Shown here: positions 7,808 through 16,630 of the stretch, in pieces
Layout of the letters: each line of letters begins with the position of its first letter
Position numbering within the stretch: the stretch's first letter is position 1
Assembly (NCBI GenBank): GCA_963715825.1
Contig: CAVQSI010000020.1
Location: 218,782-282,781 of the forward strand
DNA from: Sva-07 sp963715825
GTDB lineage: Bacteria > Actinomycetota > Acidimicrobiia > Acidimicrobiales > Ilumatobacteraceae
DNA length: 64,000 nt
Reading direction: 5' to 3'
The notes under the pieces: model-generated
What the model saw: the letters and a program-made list of their open reading frames with translations, nothing else
Told to the model about the DNA's origin: nothing
The model's database searches: none
Program-made: the position numbers and the translations under genes

Positions 7808-9959
7808 TCAGCTCTTGGCGAGGAACGCTTCGTCGGACTCGCTGAACACCAACGCGAGTTCGTCGGCCAGCTCGGGGTGACCGGCCAGTTCGGGGTCGGC
7901 GTCGACGATCTCGAACGCCGCCTCACGGGCGAGTTCCACCAGGTTGCGGTCGCGGCGCAGCGACGCGAGCTTGAGGTCGCTGCGACCCTTCTGTGACGTG
8001 GACATCAGGGTGCCCTCGCCGCGCAGGTCGAGGTCGATTTCGGCCAATTCGAAACCGTCGGTTGTCGCCACCAGCGCCTCGACCCGAGGATTGCCCACCG
8101 GGTCGCCGGGCTCGTTGCGCTGCTGGGTGACGAGCCAGCACGTCGATGCGTGCTCGCCGCGACCCGACACGCCCGCGGAGCTGGTGCAGCTGGGCGATGC
8201 CGAACCGGTCGGCGTCGAGGATCGTCATCACCGTGGCGTTGGGGACGTCGACGCCGACCTCGATCACCGTGGTGGCCACCAGCACGTCGAGGTCGCCGGC
8301 TCGGAACGAGTCCATCGTCGCCTCCTTCTCCGCCGAGGTGAGCCGGCCGTGCAGGAGCCCGAGGCGCAGACCCGACAGTTCGTCGTGGGCCAACCGCTCG
8401 AAGGTCTCCTCCGCCGATGCGACCTCGAGCTTCTCGCTCTCGCCGATCAGCGGACACACGACGTAGGCCTGGCGGCCCTCGGCGACCTGGTCGCGGATGT
8501 CGGCCCACACCTCGGCCTCGAGCAGCGGGCCGTCGGCCCACTTCGTGACGATCGGCGTCCGACCCGGAGGCAGTTCGTCGAGCACGCTGACGTCGAGGTC
8601 GCCGTACACGGTCATGGCGGCGGTGCGCGGAATCGGTGTCGCGGTCATCACGAGCATGTCGGGCACGGCGCCGCCGACCGTCTTCGCCCGCAGCGCAGCG
8701 CGCTGCTCGACGCCGAAGCGGTGCTGCTCGTCGACGACGACGGCGCCCAGGCTGGCGAAGTCGACGGCGTCCTGGATCAGCGCATGGGTGCCGATCACGA
8801 TGTCGACGGTGCCGTCGGCGAGCCCGCTCAGGACATCCTTGCGGTCCGATCCGGTGACCCGGTTGGTGAGCAGCTCGACTCGCAGCGGTCGGTCGCCGAA
8901 CAGGTTGCCGGGATCGGGAACGCTCACACCGTCGAGGAGCGCTCGCACGCCCGTGGCGTGCTGCTCGGCGAGCACCTCGGTCGGCGCCATCAAGGCGGCC
9001 TGGTGGCCACCCTGCACGGCCACCATCATCGTGTCGACGGCCACGACGGTCTTGCCCGACCCGACGTCGCCCTGCAGCAGGCGGTGCATCGGATGCGGCG
9101 CCGCCAGGTCGTGCTCGATCTCGGCGATGGCACGCCGCTGGGCGCCGGTGAGCGGGTACGGCAACGCGTCGTGGAACCGCTGCACGAGGTCGCCGGACAG
9201 GTCGTGGGCGATGCCGCGTTGGTCGCGTTCCATCGCCCGCTTGCGCAGCACCAGCACCAGCTGCACCCGGAGGAGTTCGTCGAAGGCGAGCCGACGCCGG
9301 GCCTGCTCCTTGTCGCGGATCGACTCCGGCAGGTGGATGTTCGACAGGGCGTCGAACCGGCCGAGCATGCCGTGCCGGCCCAGGATCGCCGCCGGTACCG
9401 GGTCGGCGATCCCTCGGTCGCGGCAGCGCCGCAGCGCCTCTTCGACCCACCCGGCGATCTCCCAGGTGTTGATCTGCACCTTCTCGCTCTGCGGATAGAT
9501 CGGCACGATCCGACCGGTGCGGTCACCGATCAGGTCGACGACCGGGTTGGCCATCTGCAGACCACCACGGTAGACGTCGGCCTTGCCGAACAGGGCGATC
9601 TGCAGGCCCTCGCGCAGTTGGCGCTCGCGCCACGGCTGGTTGAAGAACACCACCTCCATGCGCCCGGATCCGTCGCCGACGTTGACGTTGACCATCGTGC
9701 GACGGTTGCGGGTGACACGCTTGGTCACCGATCGGACGGTGGCCAGCACCAACGCTTCCTCGCCCGGTGCCAGGTCCGCGATGCGAGCCTCGTTCGAGCG
9801 GTCGACCCATCGCCGCGGGTAGAAGGTGACCAGGTCGAGCAGATTGTCGACGGCGATGGAGGCGAGCGCCGACCGCTTCTTGTCGCCGACGCCCTTGAGC
9901 CGCCCGACGTCGATCTCGGCGAGGTCTCGGAACGACAGCGCGTTCACTCGACTCTGCAC
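7808..9959 (-). CDS. recG: ATP-dependent DNA helicase RecG, frame broken once
   Basis: The main frame covers the wedge/OB domain (residues ~10-150), helicase motif I GDVGSGKT, a DEQH box (VVDEQHRFG), TATPIPRT and the motif VI region QLHQLRGRVG. There the frame changes: the conserved continuation RGEHASTCWLVTQQ through LVFSESDEAFLAKS is read one base on, near 8162-8165. With that base removed the protein is ~717 residues, a full RecG. It reverses stalled forks and branch-migrates Holliday junctions. GTG start at 9959; follows fakA by 34 bp. The break is probably a sequencing indel, otherwise a C-terminal truncation. Confidence 0.88.
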
Positions 9960-9993
9960 CTCATTCGAACCCGGACCTCACTCGACCCCGAAC

Positions 9994-11685
9994 TCACTCG
10001 ACCCCGAAGAGGTACGGGTAGAGCGGTTGGCCGCCGTGGTGGACGTCGACGTGGATGTCGCCGCGGTGATCGCTCAGCCAGCCGACGATCTGCTCGGTCA
10101 CGCCGACGTCGGCGTCGGCGCCGGTCACCATGGTGACCAGCTCGGCCGAATCGCCGACGATCACATCGAGCAGCGCCATCGCTGCGCCCTCGACCGACGG
10201 TGCCACGGCCACGATGCCGTCGCCGCGTACGAGCCCGATCCAGTCGCCCTCGACGATCGCGCCGACACTGCTCGAACTGTCGCGGACGGCTCGGGTGACC
10301 TCGCCGGCGGTCACCGAGTCGGCAGCGGCCGACATCTCCGCAGCGTTGTCGGTCGCCGGTGCGTCGGGGTCGTAGGCGACGAGGGCGGCCAGCGCCTCGG
10401 GCATCGATCGGGTGGGGACCACCAACACCGTCTTGTGTGTCAACGCGCCGACCTGCTCGGCGACCGGGATGATGTTCTTGTTGTTCGGCAGGATCACGAC
10501 CTGGTCGGCGTTGACGCGCTGCACGGTTTCGAGCAACTCGGCGGTGGACGGGTTGAGCGTCTGGCCGCCGGTGACGACGCCCTGCACGCCGAGCTGGGCG
10601 AACAACTCGACGAGGCCACTCCCCGAACACACCGCGACGACGGCAGTGGTGACGGTGGGCAGTTCCTCGGCCACCGGCGCGTCATGCGCCGTCGAGGCGA
10701 GTTCGGCCTCGCGACGTTCGTGCTCCTCGTCGACCTCTTCGAACAGGTCGGAGACCCGGATCGACTTGGGCCGGCCGCCGAGGTCGAGCGCCACCTCGAT
10801 CGCCGCGCCGATCTCGTTGGTGTGGACGTGACAGTTCCACAGACCATCACCGCCGACGACCACGATCGAGTCGCCGATCGCACCCCAGTGCTCCTTGAAC
10901 TCGCGGATCCGGTCGTCGGGCAGGTCGAGGAAGTACATCACTTCGTAGCGCTGCTCGCTGACGTCGAGTTCACCGGGGGCATCTGCATGGCGGTGCGCCA
11001 CCACGTCGAACGCTGCCCCGACGGCACCGGCGGTGCCGTCGTCGGGCTCGGCGACCGGGAGGGGTTCACCGTCGACGACATACAGCACCGAGTCGAGCAA
11101 CAGCAGGAACCCCGCGCCGCCGGCGTCGACGACACCGGCGTCCTTCAGGACCTGGAGTTGTTCGGGCGTGTTGTCGAGCGCCTTCTTGCCCGCAGCTCGC
11201 GCGGCCCTGGCGACCTCGACCAGTGACCCACCGGCGTCAGCAGCGACCTTGGCGCCGTCGGCGCTCTCGCGGGCGACGGTGAGAATCGTGCCCTCGATCG
11301 GCTTGAGCACAGCGTCGTAGGCGCCGGTGGCGGCGGCCTGCAGTGCCTCGGCGAACTTCGCGCCCTGGACGTCGGCGTGTTCCTTCACGATGCCGGCGAA
11401 GCCGCGCATGATCTGGCTCAGGATCACACCGCTGTTGCCGCGGGCTCCCATCAACGAACCGTGGCTGATCGCGTCGCACGTGGCGTCGTGGTCGTCGTCG
11501 GCGGCAGCGTCCATCTCCGCCACGACGGCATCGAGCGTCCGCGCCATGTTGGTACCGGTGTCGCCGTCGGGCACCGGATAGACGTTCAGCCGGTTCAATC
11601 CGGGGGCGTGCTCACGCACAGCATCTCGAAAGGTGCGGACCGTCTCGCGCAGCGCAGCGGTGTTCAACCGTTCCAGAGTGGGCAC
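9994..11685 (-). CDS. DAK2/DegV-fold fatty acid kinase-like protein (FakA family)
   Basis: 563 residues from a GTG at 11685. The N-terminal DhaL/DAK2 domain has the ADP-Mg motif NVYPVPDGDTGTNM and a later MGARGNSGVILSQI; a middle region and a C-terminal DegV-like domain (VVILPNNKNIIPVAEQ, DVHHGGQPLYPYL) complete the FakA layout. FakA phosphorylates fatty acids bound to FakB for lipid synthesis. Placement directly before recG and divergent from rpmB is a widespread gram-positive arrangement. No FakB-type partner is in the window. An upstream ATG (11757) would run into the rpmB promoter region and was not used. Confidence 0.88.
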   Translation of the reverse strand: MPTLERLNTAALRETVRTFRDAVREHAPGLNRLNVYPVPDGDTGTNMARTLDAVVAEMDAAADDDHDATCDAISHGSLMGARGNSGVILSQIMRGFAGIVKEHADVQGAKFAEALQAAATGAYDAVLKPIEGTILTVARESADGAKVAADAGGSLVEVARAARAAGKKALDNTPEQLQVLKDAGVVDAGGAGFLLLLDSVLYVVDGEPLPVAEPDDGTAGAVGAAFDVVAHRHADAPGELDVSEQRYEVMYFLDLPDDRIREFKEHWGAIGDSIVVVGGDGLWNCHVHTNEIGAAIEVALDLGGRPKSIRVSDLFEEVDEEHERREAELASTAHDAPVAEELPTVTTAVVAVCSGSGLVELFAQLGVQGVVTGGQTLNPSTAELLETVQRVNADQVVILPNNKNIIPVAEQVGALTHKTVLVVPTRSMPEALAALVAYDPDAPATDNAAEMSAAADSVTAGEVTRAVRDSSSSVGAIVEGDWIGLVRGDGIVAVAPSVEGAAMALLDVIVGDSAELVTMVTGADADVGVTEQIVGWLSDHRGDIHVDVHHGGQPLYPYLFGVE

Positions 11686-11840
11686 GGCCAGCGAGCTTAC
11701 GGCGATCCGGTTCGAGCCGCGGCGTGGGGCCGACCGATCCGCTTGGTAGCATTTCATGGCTGTCCCGTCAGGCCGTCCGGCCGGTCGGGCACCACCAACG
11801 TGATCGAGCCGGGAATCCGGCAGCTCTGCAGGAGAATCCA

Positions 11841-12032
11841 ATGGCATCGAAATGTGAAGTGTGTGGCAAGGGCCCGTCGTGGGGCATGTCGGTGTCGCAC
11901 TCGCATCGTCGTACGAAGCGGCGCTGGAACCCGAACATCCAGCGCGTCCGCGCCAGCGTCAACGGCTCGGCCAAGCGCGTCAACGTCTGCACGGGCTGCA
12001 TCAAGTCCGGCAAGATCGTCAAGGCGGGCTGA
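11841..12032 (+). CDS. rpmB: 50S ribosomal protein L28
   Basis: 63 residues. Starts MASKCEVCGKGPSWG, with four cysteines as CxxC pairs (residues 5-8 and near 52-55), so it is the zinc-binding L28 type. The basic core SHSHRRTKRRWNPNIQRV is diagnostic. GGAG lies six bases before the ATG. It is divergent from the fakA-recG unit, sharing a 155-bp intergenic region, and is followed 9 bp later by the cold-shock-like gene. Confidence 0.96.
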   Translation: MASKCEVCGKGPSWGMSVSHSHRRTKRRWNPNIQRVRASVNGSAKRVNVCTGCIKSGKIVKAG

Positions 12033-12041
12033 GCTCTCGTC

Positions 12042-12263
12042 ATGCAGGGCGTCATCAAGGCCTATGACCCCGCAACCGGTGACGGACTCGTGATGTCCGA
12101 CACCGATCTGAACGACTACGAACTGGCCGCCGATGCGTTGGCCGGTTCGATCTTCCGCATGCTGCGCCAAGGCCAGCGCGTGGTGTTCGAACTCGACGAT
12201 GCCGGCTTCGCAACCCGCTTGCGGCTCGGCTCCGAGGTCGACATGGCCACCCCCGGCGCCTGA
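12042..12263 (+). CDS. Cold-shock-domain-like small protein
   Basis: 73 residues. The start MQGVIKAYDPATGDGLV follows the cold-shock pattern (beta strand, then turn with a KGFGF-type position here replaced by GDGLV), and GQRVVFELDDAGFATRLRLG matches the later strand. The aromatic RNA-binding residues of classical CspA are largely missing, so nucleic acid binding is uncertain. Only 9 bp after rpmB, so probably co-transcribed with it. Assignment is by pattern similarity only. Confidence 0.6.
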   Translation: MQGVIKAYDPATGDGLVMSDTDLNDYELAADALAGSIFRMLRQGQRVVFELDDAGFATRLRLGSEVDMATPGA

Positions 12264-12428
12264 GCCGGCCCACACCTTCGACGCTCGGCACGGCGCAAGA
12301 TCGTGACCTTGTGCCCTCCGTTCTGTTTCGTCGTTCGTCGCCGCGCGCCCTACGCTTGAGACCGAGATCGATGCCGCCCATCCCCTGATGCGCGGTCACA
12401 CCCCCGGAACTCGACGAGGAGTCACCAG

Positions 12429-14225
12429 ATGAGTGGAACGACCAGCAACCAGCGCCTGAAGGACTGGGTCTCGGAGTGGGCAGCAGTGATGCAGCCCGCC
12501 GACATCTACTGGTGCGACGGCTCCGCCGACGAGTACGAGCGTCTGTGCCAGGAACTCGTCGACTCGGGCACGTTCACCAAACTCGACGAGGCCAAGCGCC
12601 CGAACAGCTACTGGGCCCACTCCGATCCCGGCGACGTCGCCCGCGTCGAGGACCGCACCTACATCTGCTCGGCCACCGAGGAAGAAGCCGGCCCGAACAA
12701 CAACTGGCGTGACCCCGCCGAGATGCGTGCCGAGATGAAGCGCCTCTACACCGGCTCGATGAAGGGCCGCACGATGTACGTCGTGCCGTTCTCGATGGGT
12801 CCGCTCGGCTCGCCGATCGCCCACATCGGCGTGCAGCTCACCGACTCCGCCTACGTGGCGGTCAACATGCGCATCATGACCCGCATGGGCCAGGGCGCAC
12901 TCGACGTGCTCGGCGACAACCAGTGGGTGCCGTGTCTGCATTCGGTCGGTGCCCCGCTCGAGAACGGTGCGGCGGACGTGCCGTGGCCGTGCGACGCCGA
13001 GAACAAGTACATCGTGCACTTCCCCGAGACCCGCGAGATCTGGTCGTACGGCTCCGGCTACGGCGGCAACGCCCTGCTCGGCAAGAAGTGCTTCGCGTTG
13101 CGCATCGCCTCGGTGATGGCACGCGACGACGGCTGGCTCGCCGAGCACATGCTGATCCTCAAGCTCACCAACCCGGAGGGCGAGGCCAAGTACATCGCCG
13201 GCGCCTTCCCGTCGGCGTGCGGCAAGACCAACCTCGCCATGCTCGTGCCGACGATTCCGGGCTGGAAGGCCGAGACGGTCGGCGACGACATCTGCTGGAT
13301 GAAGTTCGGCGACGACGGTCGGCTGTGGGCGATCAACCCCGAGGCCGGGTTCTTCGGCGTGGCGCCGGGCACCAGCTACCAGACCAACGCCAACGCGATG
13401 GACACGCTGTGGGGCAACTGCGTCTACACGAACACGGCGCTCACCGACGACGGCGACATCTGGTGGGAGGAGATGACCGACACTCCCCCGGCGCGTGCCA
13501 CCGACTGGAAGGGCAACGCCTGGAACCCCGAGGTGGAGACGCCTGCGGCGCATCCCAACGCCCGGTTCACCGCTCCGGCGTCGCAGTGCCCGTCGATCGC
13601 ATCCGAGTGGGAAGACCCCGCCGGCGTGCCGATCTCGGCGATCCTGTTCGGTGGCCGTCGGCGTACGACGGTGCCGCTGGTGACCGAAGCGAACGACTGG
13701 GAGCACGGCGTGTTCCTCGGCTCGATCATGGCCTCGGAGAAGACCGCGGCGGCCGAGGGCGTCCAGGGCGAGCTGCGCTTCGATCCGATGGCGATGCTGC
13801 CGTTCTGCGGCTACAACTACGCCGACTACTTCGCCCACTGGTTGGGCATGGAGAAGGCGACCGACCCGGACAAGCTGCCCAAGATCTTCTTCGTCAACTG
13901 GTTCCGCCGCGACGACGACGGCCGCTTCCTGTGGCCGGGCTTCGGCGAGAACAGCCGAGTGCTCAAGTGGGTGTTCGAGCGGGTGAACGGCACCGCCGAC
14001 GCGATCGACACGCCGATCGGCAAGCTGCCGACCAAGGAGGCACTCGACCTCGACGGCCTCGAGATCGACGACGCCGACCTCGAAGCGATCCTTGCGGTCG
14101 ACATCGATGGCTGGAAGTCGGCGATTCCGCAGATCCGCGAGCACTACGCCCGCTTCGGCGACAAGCTCCCGGCTGCACTCAACGTCGAAGTCGACAGCCT
14201 CGAAGCCAAGCTCGCCGACGCCTGA
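12429..14225 (+). CDS. pckG: Phosphoenolpyruvate carboxykinase (GTP)
   Basis: 598 residues, typical of the GTP class. The hallmark P-loop/kinase motif FPSACGKTNLAML lies near residue 260, with the hyper-reactive Cys; TIPGWKAETVGDDICWM and the guanine-specificity region downstream (FFVNWFRRDDDGRFLWPGFGEN) are intact. It interconverts oxaloacetate + GTP with PEP + CO2 + GDP for gluconeogenesis or anaplerosis. GAGGAG lies about nine bases before the ATG. A single-gene unit, ended by a 21-bp perfect hairpin 5 bp after the stop codon. Confidence 0.97.
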   Translation: MSGTTSNQRLKDWVSEWAAVMQPADIYWCDGSADEYERLCQELVDSGTFTKLDEAKRPNSYWAHSDPGDVARVEDRTYICSATEEEAGPNNNWRDPAEMRAEMKRLYTGSMKGRTMYVVPFSMGPLGSPIAHIGVQLTDSAYVAVNMRIMTRMGQGALDVLGDNQWVPCLHSVGAPLENGAADVPWPCDAENKYIVHFPETREIWSYGSGYGGNALLGKKCFALRIASVMARDDGWLAEHMLILKLTNPEGEAKYIAGAFPSACGKTNLAMLVPTIPGWKAETVGDDICWMKFGDDGRLWAINPEAGFFGVAPGTSYQTNANAMDTLWGNCVYTNTALTDDGDIWWEEMTDTPPARATDWKGNAWNPEVETPAAHPNARFTAPASQCPSIASEWEDPAGVPISAILFGGRRRTTVPLVTEANDWEHGVFLGSIMASEKTAAAEGVQGELRFDPMAMLPFCGYNYADYFAHWLGMEKATDPDKLPKIFFVNWFRRDDDGRFLWPGFGENSRVLKWVFERVNGTADAIDTPIGKLPTKEALDLDGLEIDDADLEAILAVDIDGWKSAIPQIREHYARFGDKLPAALNVEVDSLEAKLADA

Positions 14226-14229
14226 ACCG

Positions 14230-14276
14230 TTCTCGTGAACAACTGTGCGCATGGAGCGCACAGTTGTTCACGAGAA
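14230..14276. terminator. Perfect 21-bp hairpin after pckG
   Basis: Left arm 14230-14250 and right arm 14256-14276 are exact reverse complements around a five-base loop (ATGGA). No T-tract follows. It starts 5 bp after the pckG stop. Probably an intrinsic-type stop or 3-prime mRNA stabiliser; its length and perfection are unusual for a terminator. Confidence 0.75.
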
Positions 14277-14293
14277 GCCGACTGAGGACGCGA

Positions 14294-14327
14294 AACGGCC
14301 CGGTCTCCTTGCGGAGGCCGGGCCGTT
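14294..14327. terminator. 15-bp GC-rich hairpin between convergent pckG and rpmA
   Basis: Arms 14294-14308 and 14313-14327 pair over 15 bp with one G-U, four-base loop TTGC. It lies 24 bp beyond the rpmA stop and is followed on the plus strand by CGTCGTT, so it can serve both convergent genes. Confidence 0.75.
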
Positions 14328-14350
14328 CGTCGTTGAGTGCGTGTTGGTGA

Positions 14351-14608
14351 TCAGGCGTCGACGGGGAGCACGCTGACCGTCTTGCGGCCCTTCGTGTTCC
14401 CGAATTCGACCGTGCCGTCGACGAGGCTGAACAACGTGTCGTCCTTGCCCTTGCCGACGTTCTTGCCAGGATGGAACTTGGTGCCGCGCTGACGCACGAG
14501 GATGGTGCCGGCGGTGATCTCGCTGCCGCCGAAGGCCTTCACGCCGAGGCGCTGTGCGTTGGAATCGCGACCGTTGCGGGTCGAGCCGCCACCTTTGGTC
14601 TTGGACAT
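14351..14608 (-). CDS. rpmA: 50S ribosomal protein L27
   Basis: 85 residues. Starts MSKTKGGGSTRNGRDSNAQR, the flexible basic N-terminus that reaches the peptidyl-transferase centre; there is no cleavable Firmicutes-type leader. The core GTILVRQRGTKFHPGKNVG is diagnostic. It follows rplU by 33 bp, the universal L21-L27 pairing. Confidence 0.97.
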   Translation of the reverse strand: MSKTKGGGSTRNGRDSNAQRLGVKAFGGSEITAGTILVRQRGTKFHPGKNVGKGKDDTLFSLVDGTVEFGNTKGRKTVSVLPVDA

Positions 14609-14641
14609 GAGTGTTCTCCGTTCGGATCGGGCCGGTGCCGG

Positions 14642-14950
14642 TCAGACCGTGATCGAGGTGATCTCGACCAGGTGGTACTTCTGGCGATGGCCGTAGCGAC
14701 GATGGTTGTTGGTGCGGCGTTTGAAGGTGTAGCCGTTGATCTTCGGACCCTTGACCTGGCCGACGATCTTGCCGGTGACCGACGCGCTCTTCAGCTCGTC
14801 CGGGGTGGCGAGCACGGTGCTGCCATCGACCACCATGACGGGGGTCAGCGACACGTCGCTGCCCTCATCGGCGTCGAGCAGTTCAACTCGTACCTGCTGG
14901 CCCGTGGCCACCTTTTCCTGCTTGCCGCCTGAGGCGATGACTGCGTACAT
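14642..14950 (-). CDS. rplU: 50S ribosomal protein L21
   Basis: 102 residues from the ATG at 14950 giving the family start MYAVIASGGKQEKVATGQQ; a longer upstream frame adds only non-conserved residues. The C-terminal KRRTNNHRRYGHRQKYH is the typical 23S rRNA-binding tail. The pairing rplU-rpmA is next to RNase E/G (16631-18529), a common actinobacterial cluster, but here the metallo-beta-lactamase gene and the selenoprotein-like gene lie between. Confidence 0.96.
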   Translation of the reverse strand: MYAVIASGGKQEKVATGQQVRVELLDADEGSDVSLTPVMVVDGSTVLATPDELKSASVTGKIVGQVKGPKINGYTFKRRTNNHRRYGHRQKYHLVEITSITV

Positions 14951-15002
14951 AGCGTTGTCCGATGCTAGCGGCGGATCTGGGCGCCTCAACCCGAACGGCC
15001 GG

Positions 15003-16271
15003 TCAATCGCGATCGGCGACCGCTTGGGACTCTCGGGCGGCACCAGCGAAGATGCCTTTGGCCATCAGTGACGTCTCAGCGGCCCGTCGAGCCATGTACA
15101 CGGCGGCGCGACCGGTATGGACGCCGGCGTCGTCGGGAGCCGCCCACGCCGCCAGATCGGCGAGATGGCACGCCAGCCGGTGATCACCGGCTTCCGACAC
15201 CGCCGTCGCTCGGTCGATCAGCACCGACGCTCCCCCAGCAAGATCTGCCAGCTCGGCAGCGAGCACGGCGTCAGGCGCCGGCTTCAGGCGGCTTGGAGCA
15301 CCGTCCCACCAGCCACCGAACTGGCGCCAGATGTTGCGCACGACGAACTCGGGCTCGTCGTACAGCGGCCGCAGGTAGGGCTTGGCGAGCACGTCGTCGG
15401 GAACGTGCACGCTGTGGACGATCGTGTCGAGGACCTCGCCCGCGTTCATCATGTCGACCACCTCGACCACGAGGCGCTCGAGCGCCCCTGCGATGTCGCC
15501 GAGGACCATGGCGATGCGGTCCCGGCCCTCGATCGGCAGGCCGTGCGCAGGGAGCAGCAATTCGGGGCCGTGCGCGATCATGTCGCGCAGGGCGGCGGCC
15601 CACTCGATCGGGAATCGCTGGACCTTCTGGGGGTTTCCGGCGTTCGGGAAGTTCCAGATCACGAAGTCGCCGACGAACGCCCACTTGCGATCCGGGTCCC
15701 AGCCCCACAGGTGGTCGTCGGTCTCGCCCCGGGCGTGGCGGAGTTCGATGGTGCGATCGCCGACGGTGATCGACCCGTGATCGTCGACGACATGGGTCGG
15801 CCACAGCGTGGTGGTCGGGATGAAGTCGGGGGTCTCACCCATCCCGAAGTCGCCACGGACGCCGCCGAACTGACGGGCGTTGATGCGCACGTTCCAGTCG
15901 TTGGTGTACCGGTATCGATCGAAACGCGGGCCGACGTTGGCATGGCCGACGACGGCCATCTCGCCGAACTGCTCGGCGAACGCCGGGCTTCCGCCGACGT
16001 GGTCGGTGTGACCGTGGGTGTACACGAGGTGCGTGACCGGCGTCGAGGTCCACCCAGCGATCGCTGCCGCCACCGCGGCGCCGGTTCGTTCGTGTGACGC
16101 ATCGAACGCCACGAGCCCCTCGCCGGCATCGAGCACCACCGAGTGCGAGAAACTCTCGACGACGGCGAGGCCATCGGCGATCTCCGACAGTTCGTTCGTG
16201 ATGCGATTGATCGGTTCGTCGGCCACACCCGAATCGATCACCCGAGACGACAACGCGAGCAGATCAGCCAT
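15003..16271 (-). CDS. Metallo-beta-lactamase-fold hydrolase, alkyl-sulfatase-like
   Basis: 422 residues. The metal motif THGHTDHVGG (HxHxDH, near residue 85) is complete, with further metal ligands in GHANVGPR and a later LLLPAHGLPIEG. Layout and length (N-terminal MBL domain, C-terminal helical region with LADLAGGASVLIDRATA) resemble the alkyl-sulfatase/BDS1-like branch, which hydrolyses alkyl sulfate esters; specificity is inferred. Inserted between the RNase E/G operon and rplU, and separated from the former by a strong hairpin. Two arylsulfatase-type genes occur elsewhere in the window, hinting at sulfate-ester use. Confidence 0.8.
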   Translation of the reverse strand: MADLLALSSRVIDSGVADEPINRITNELSEIADGLAVVESFSHSVVLDAGEGLVAFDASHERTGAAVAAAIAGWTSTPVTHLVYTHGHTDHVGGSPAFAEQFGEMAVVGHANVGPRFDRYRYTNDWNVRINARQFGGVRGDFGMGETPDFIPTTTLWPTHVVDDHGSITVGDRTIELRHARGETDDHLWGWDPDRKWAFVGDFVIWNFPNAGNPQKVQRFPIEWAAALRDMIAHGPELLLPAHGLPIEGRDRIAMVLGDIAGALERLVVEVVDMMNAGEVLDTIVHSVHVPDDVLAKPYLRPLYDEPEFVVRNIWRQFGGWWDGAPSRLKPAPDAVLAAELADLAGGASVLIDRATAVSEAGDHRLACHLADLAAWAAPDDAGVHTGRAAVYMARRAAETSLMAKGIFAGAARESQAVADRD

Positions 16272-16290
16272 GGACCGAAACCATACGTTC

Positions 16291-16322
16291 CGGTGACGCG
16301 GTGCCAGGCACCGGCGTCACCG
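16291..16322 (-). terminator. Hairpin directly after the RNase E/G-selenoprotein unit
   Basis: A 15-bp stem with one bulged G and a one-base apex (CGGTGACGCGGTGCC pairing with the following arm) begins at the base after the stop codon at 16323. No U-run follows. It would end the rne-HesB-like transcript before the metallo-beta-lactamase gene. Confidence 0.65.
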
Positions 16323-16628
16323 TCAGATGTCGCAGGCGTCGTCGGACGGGCCGCTGGCACGGAACTCGACGGCGAGCGACTTCGACAGGCGGCCCTTGGT
16401 GACCACACGCATCGACTCGGCCATGCCGATCAACGTGGGCGTGATCAGGATCTGGAACCGTTCGTGGCGCAGCTTGCGGTAGGCGCCGATGTTCTTTCCC
16501 TTGACGTTGGTGTCGACCGACACCTCAGCGACCTTTCCTCAACCGGTGGGGCGGATGAAGTCGATCGACATCGTGCCGCCCTTGCGTTCGAGCAGCGCAC
16601 GGGCGTCGTCGGTGATCTCGATGTTCAT
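16323..16628 (-). CDS. Probable HesB/IscA-like selenoprotein with in-frame UGA (Sec30)
   Basis: Two pieces in the same frame are split by a single TGA (16541-16539): residues 1-29, MNIEITDDARALLERKGG through DFIRPTG, and residues 31-101 starting GKVAEVSVDTNVKGKN. Read as one, 101 residues. The N-terminus resembles HesB-type Fe-S scaffold relatives (helix, KGG, then strand), a family known to include small selenoproteins with Sec in place of a conserved Cys. A stem-loop with a GGUC apex lies 14 nt after the UGA. GGAG precedes the ATG by six bases, and the gene starts two bases after the RNase E/G stop, so it is translationally coupled. Alternative: a nonsense change or error in a Cys codon. 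Confidence 0.7.
16509..16524 (-). promoter_or_regulatory. Candidate bacterial SECIS hairpin
   Basis: In the mRNA, 14 nt after the UGA, GGUGUC pairs perfectly with GACACC around the tetraloop GGUC. Bacterial SECIS elements lie in the coding region just after the UGA, with an apical loop bearing GGU/GGUC some 16-37 nt from the codon; here the first loop G is 21 nt on. Geometry and loop fit SelB recognition. Confidence 0.6.
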
Positions 16629-16630
16629 GC

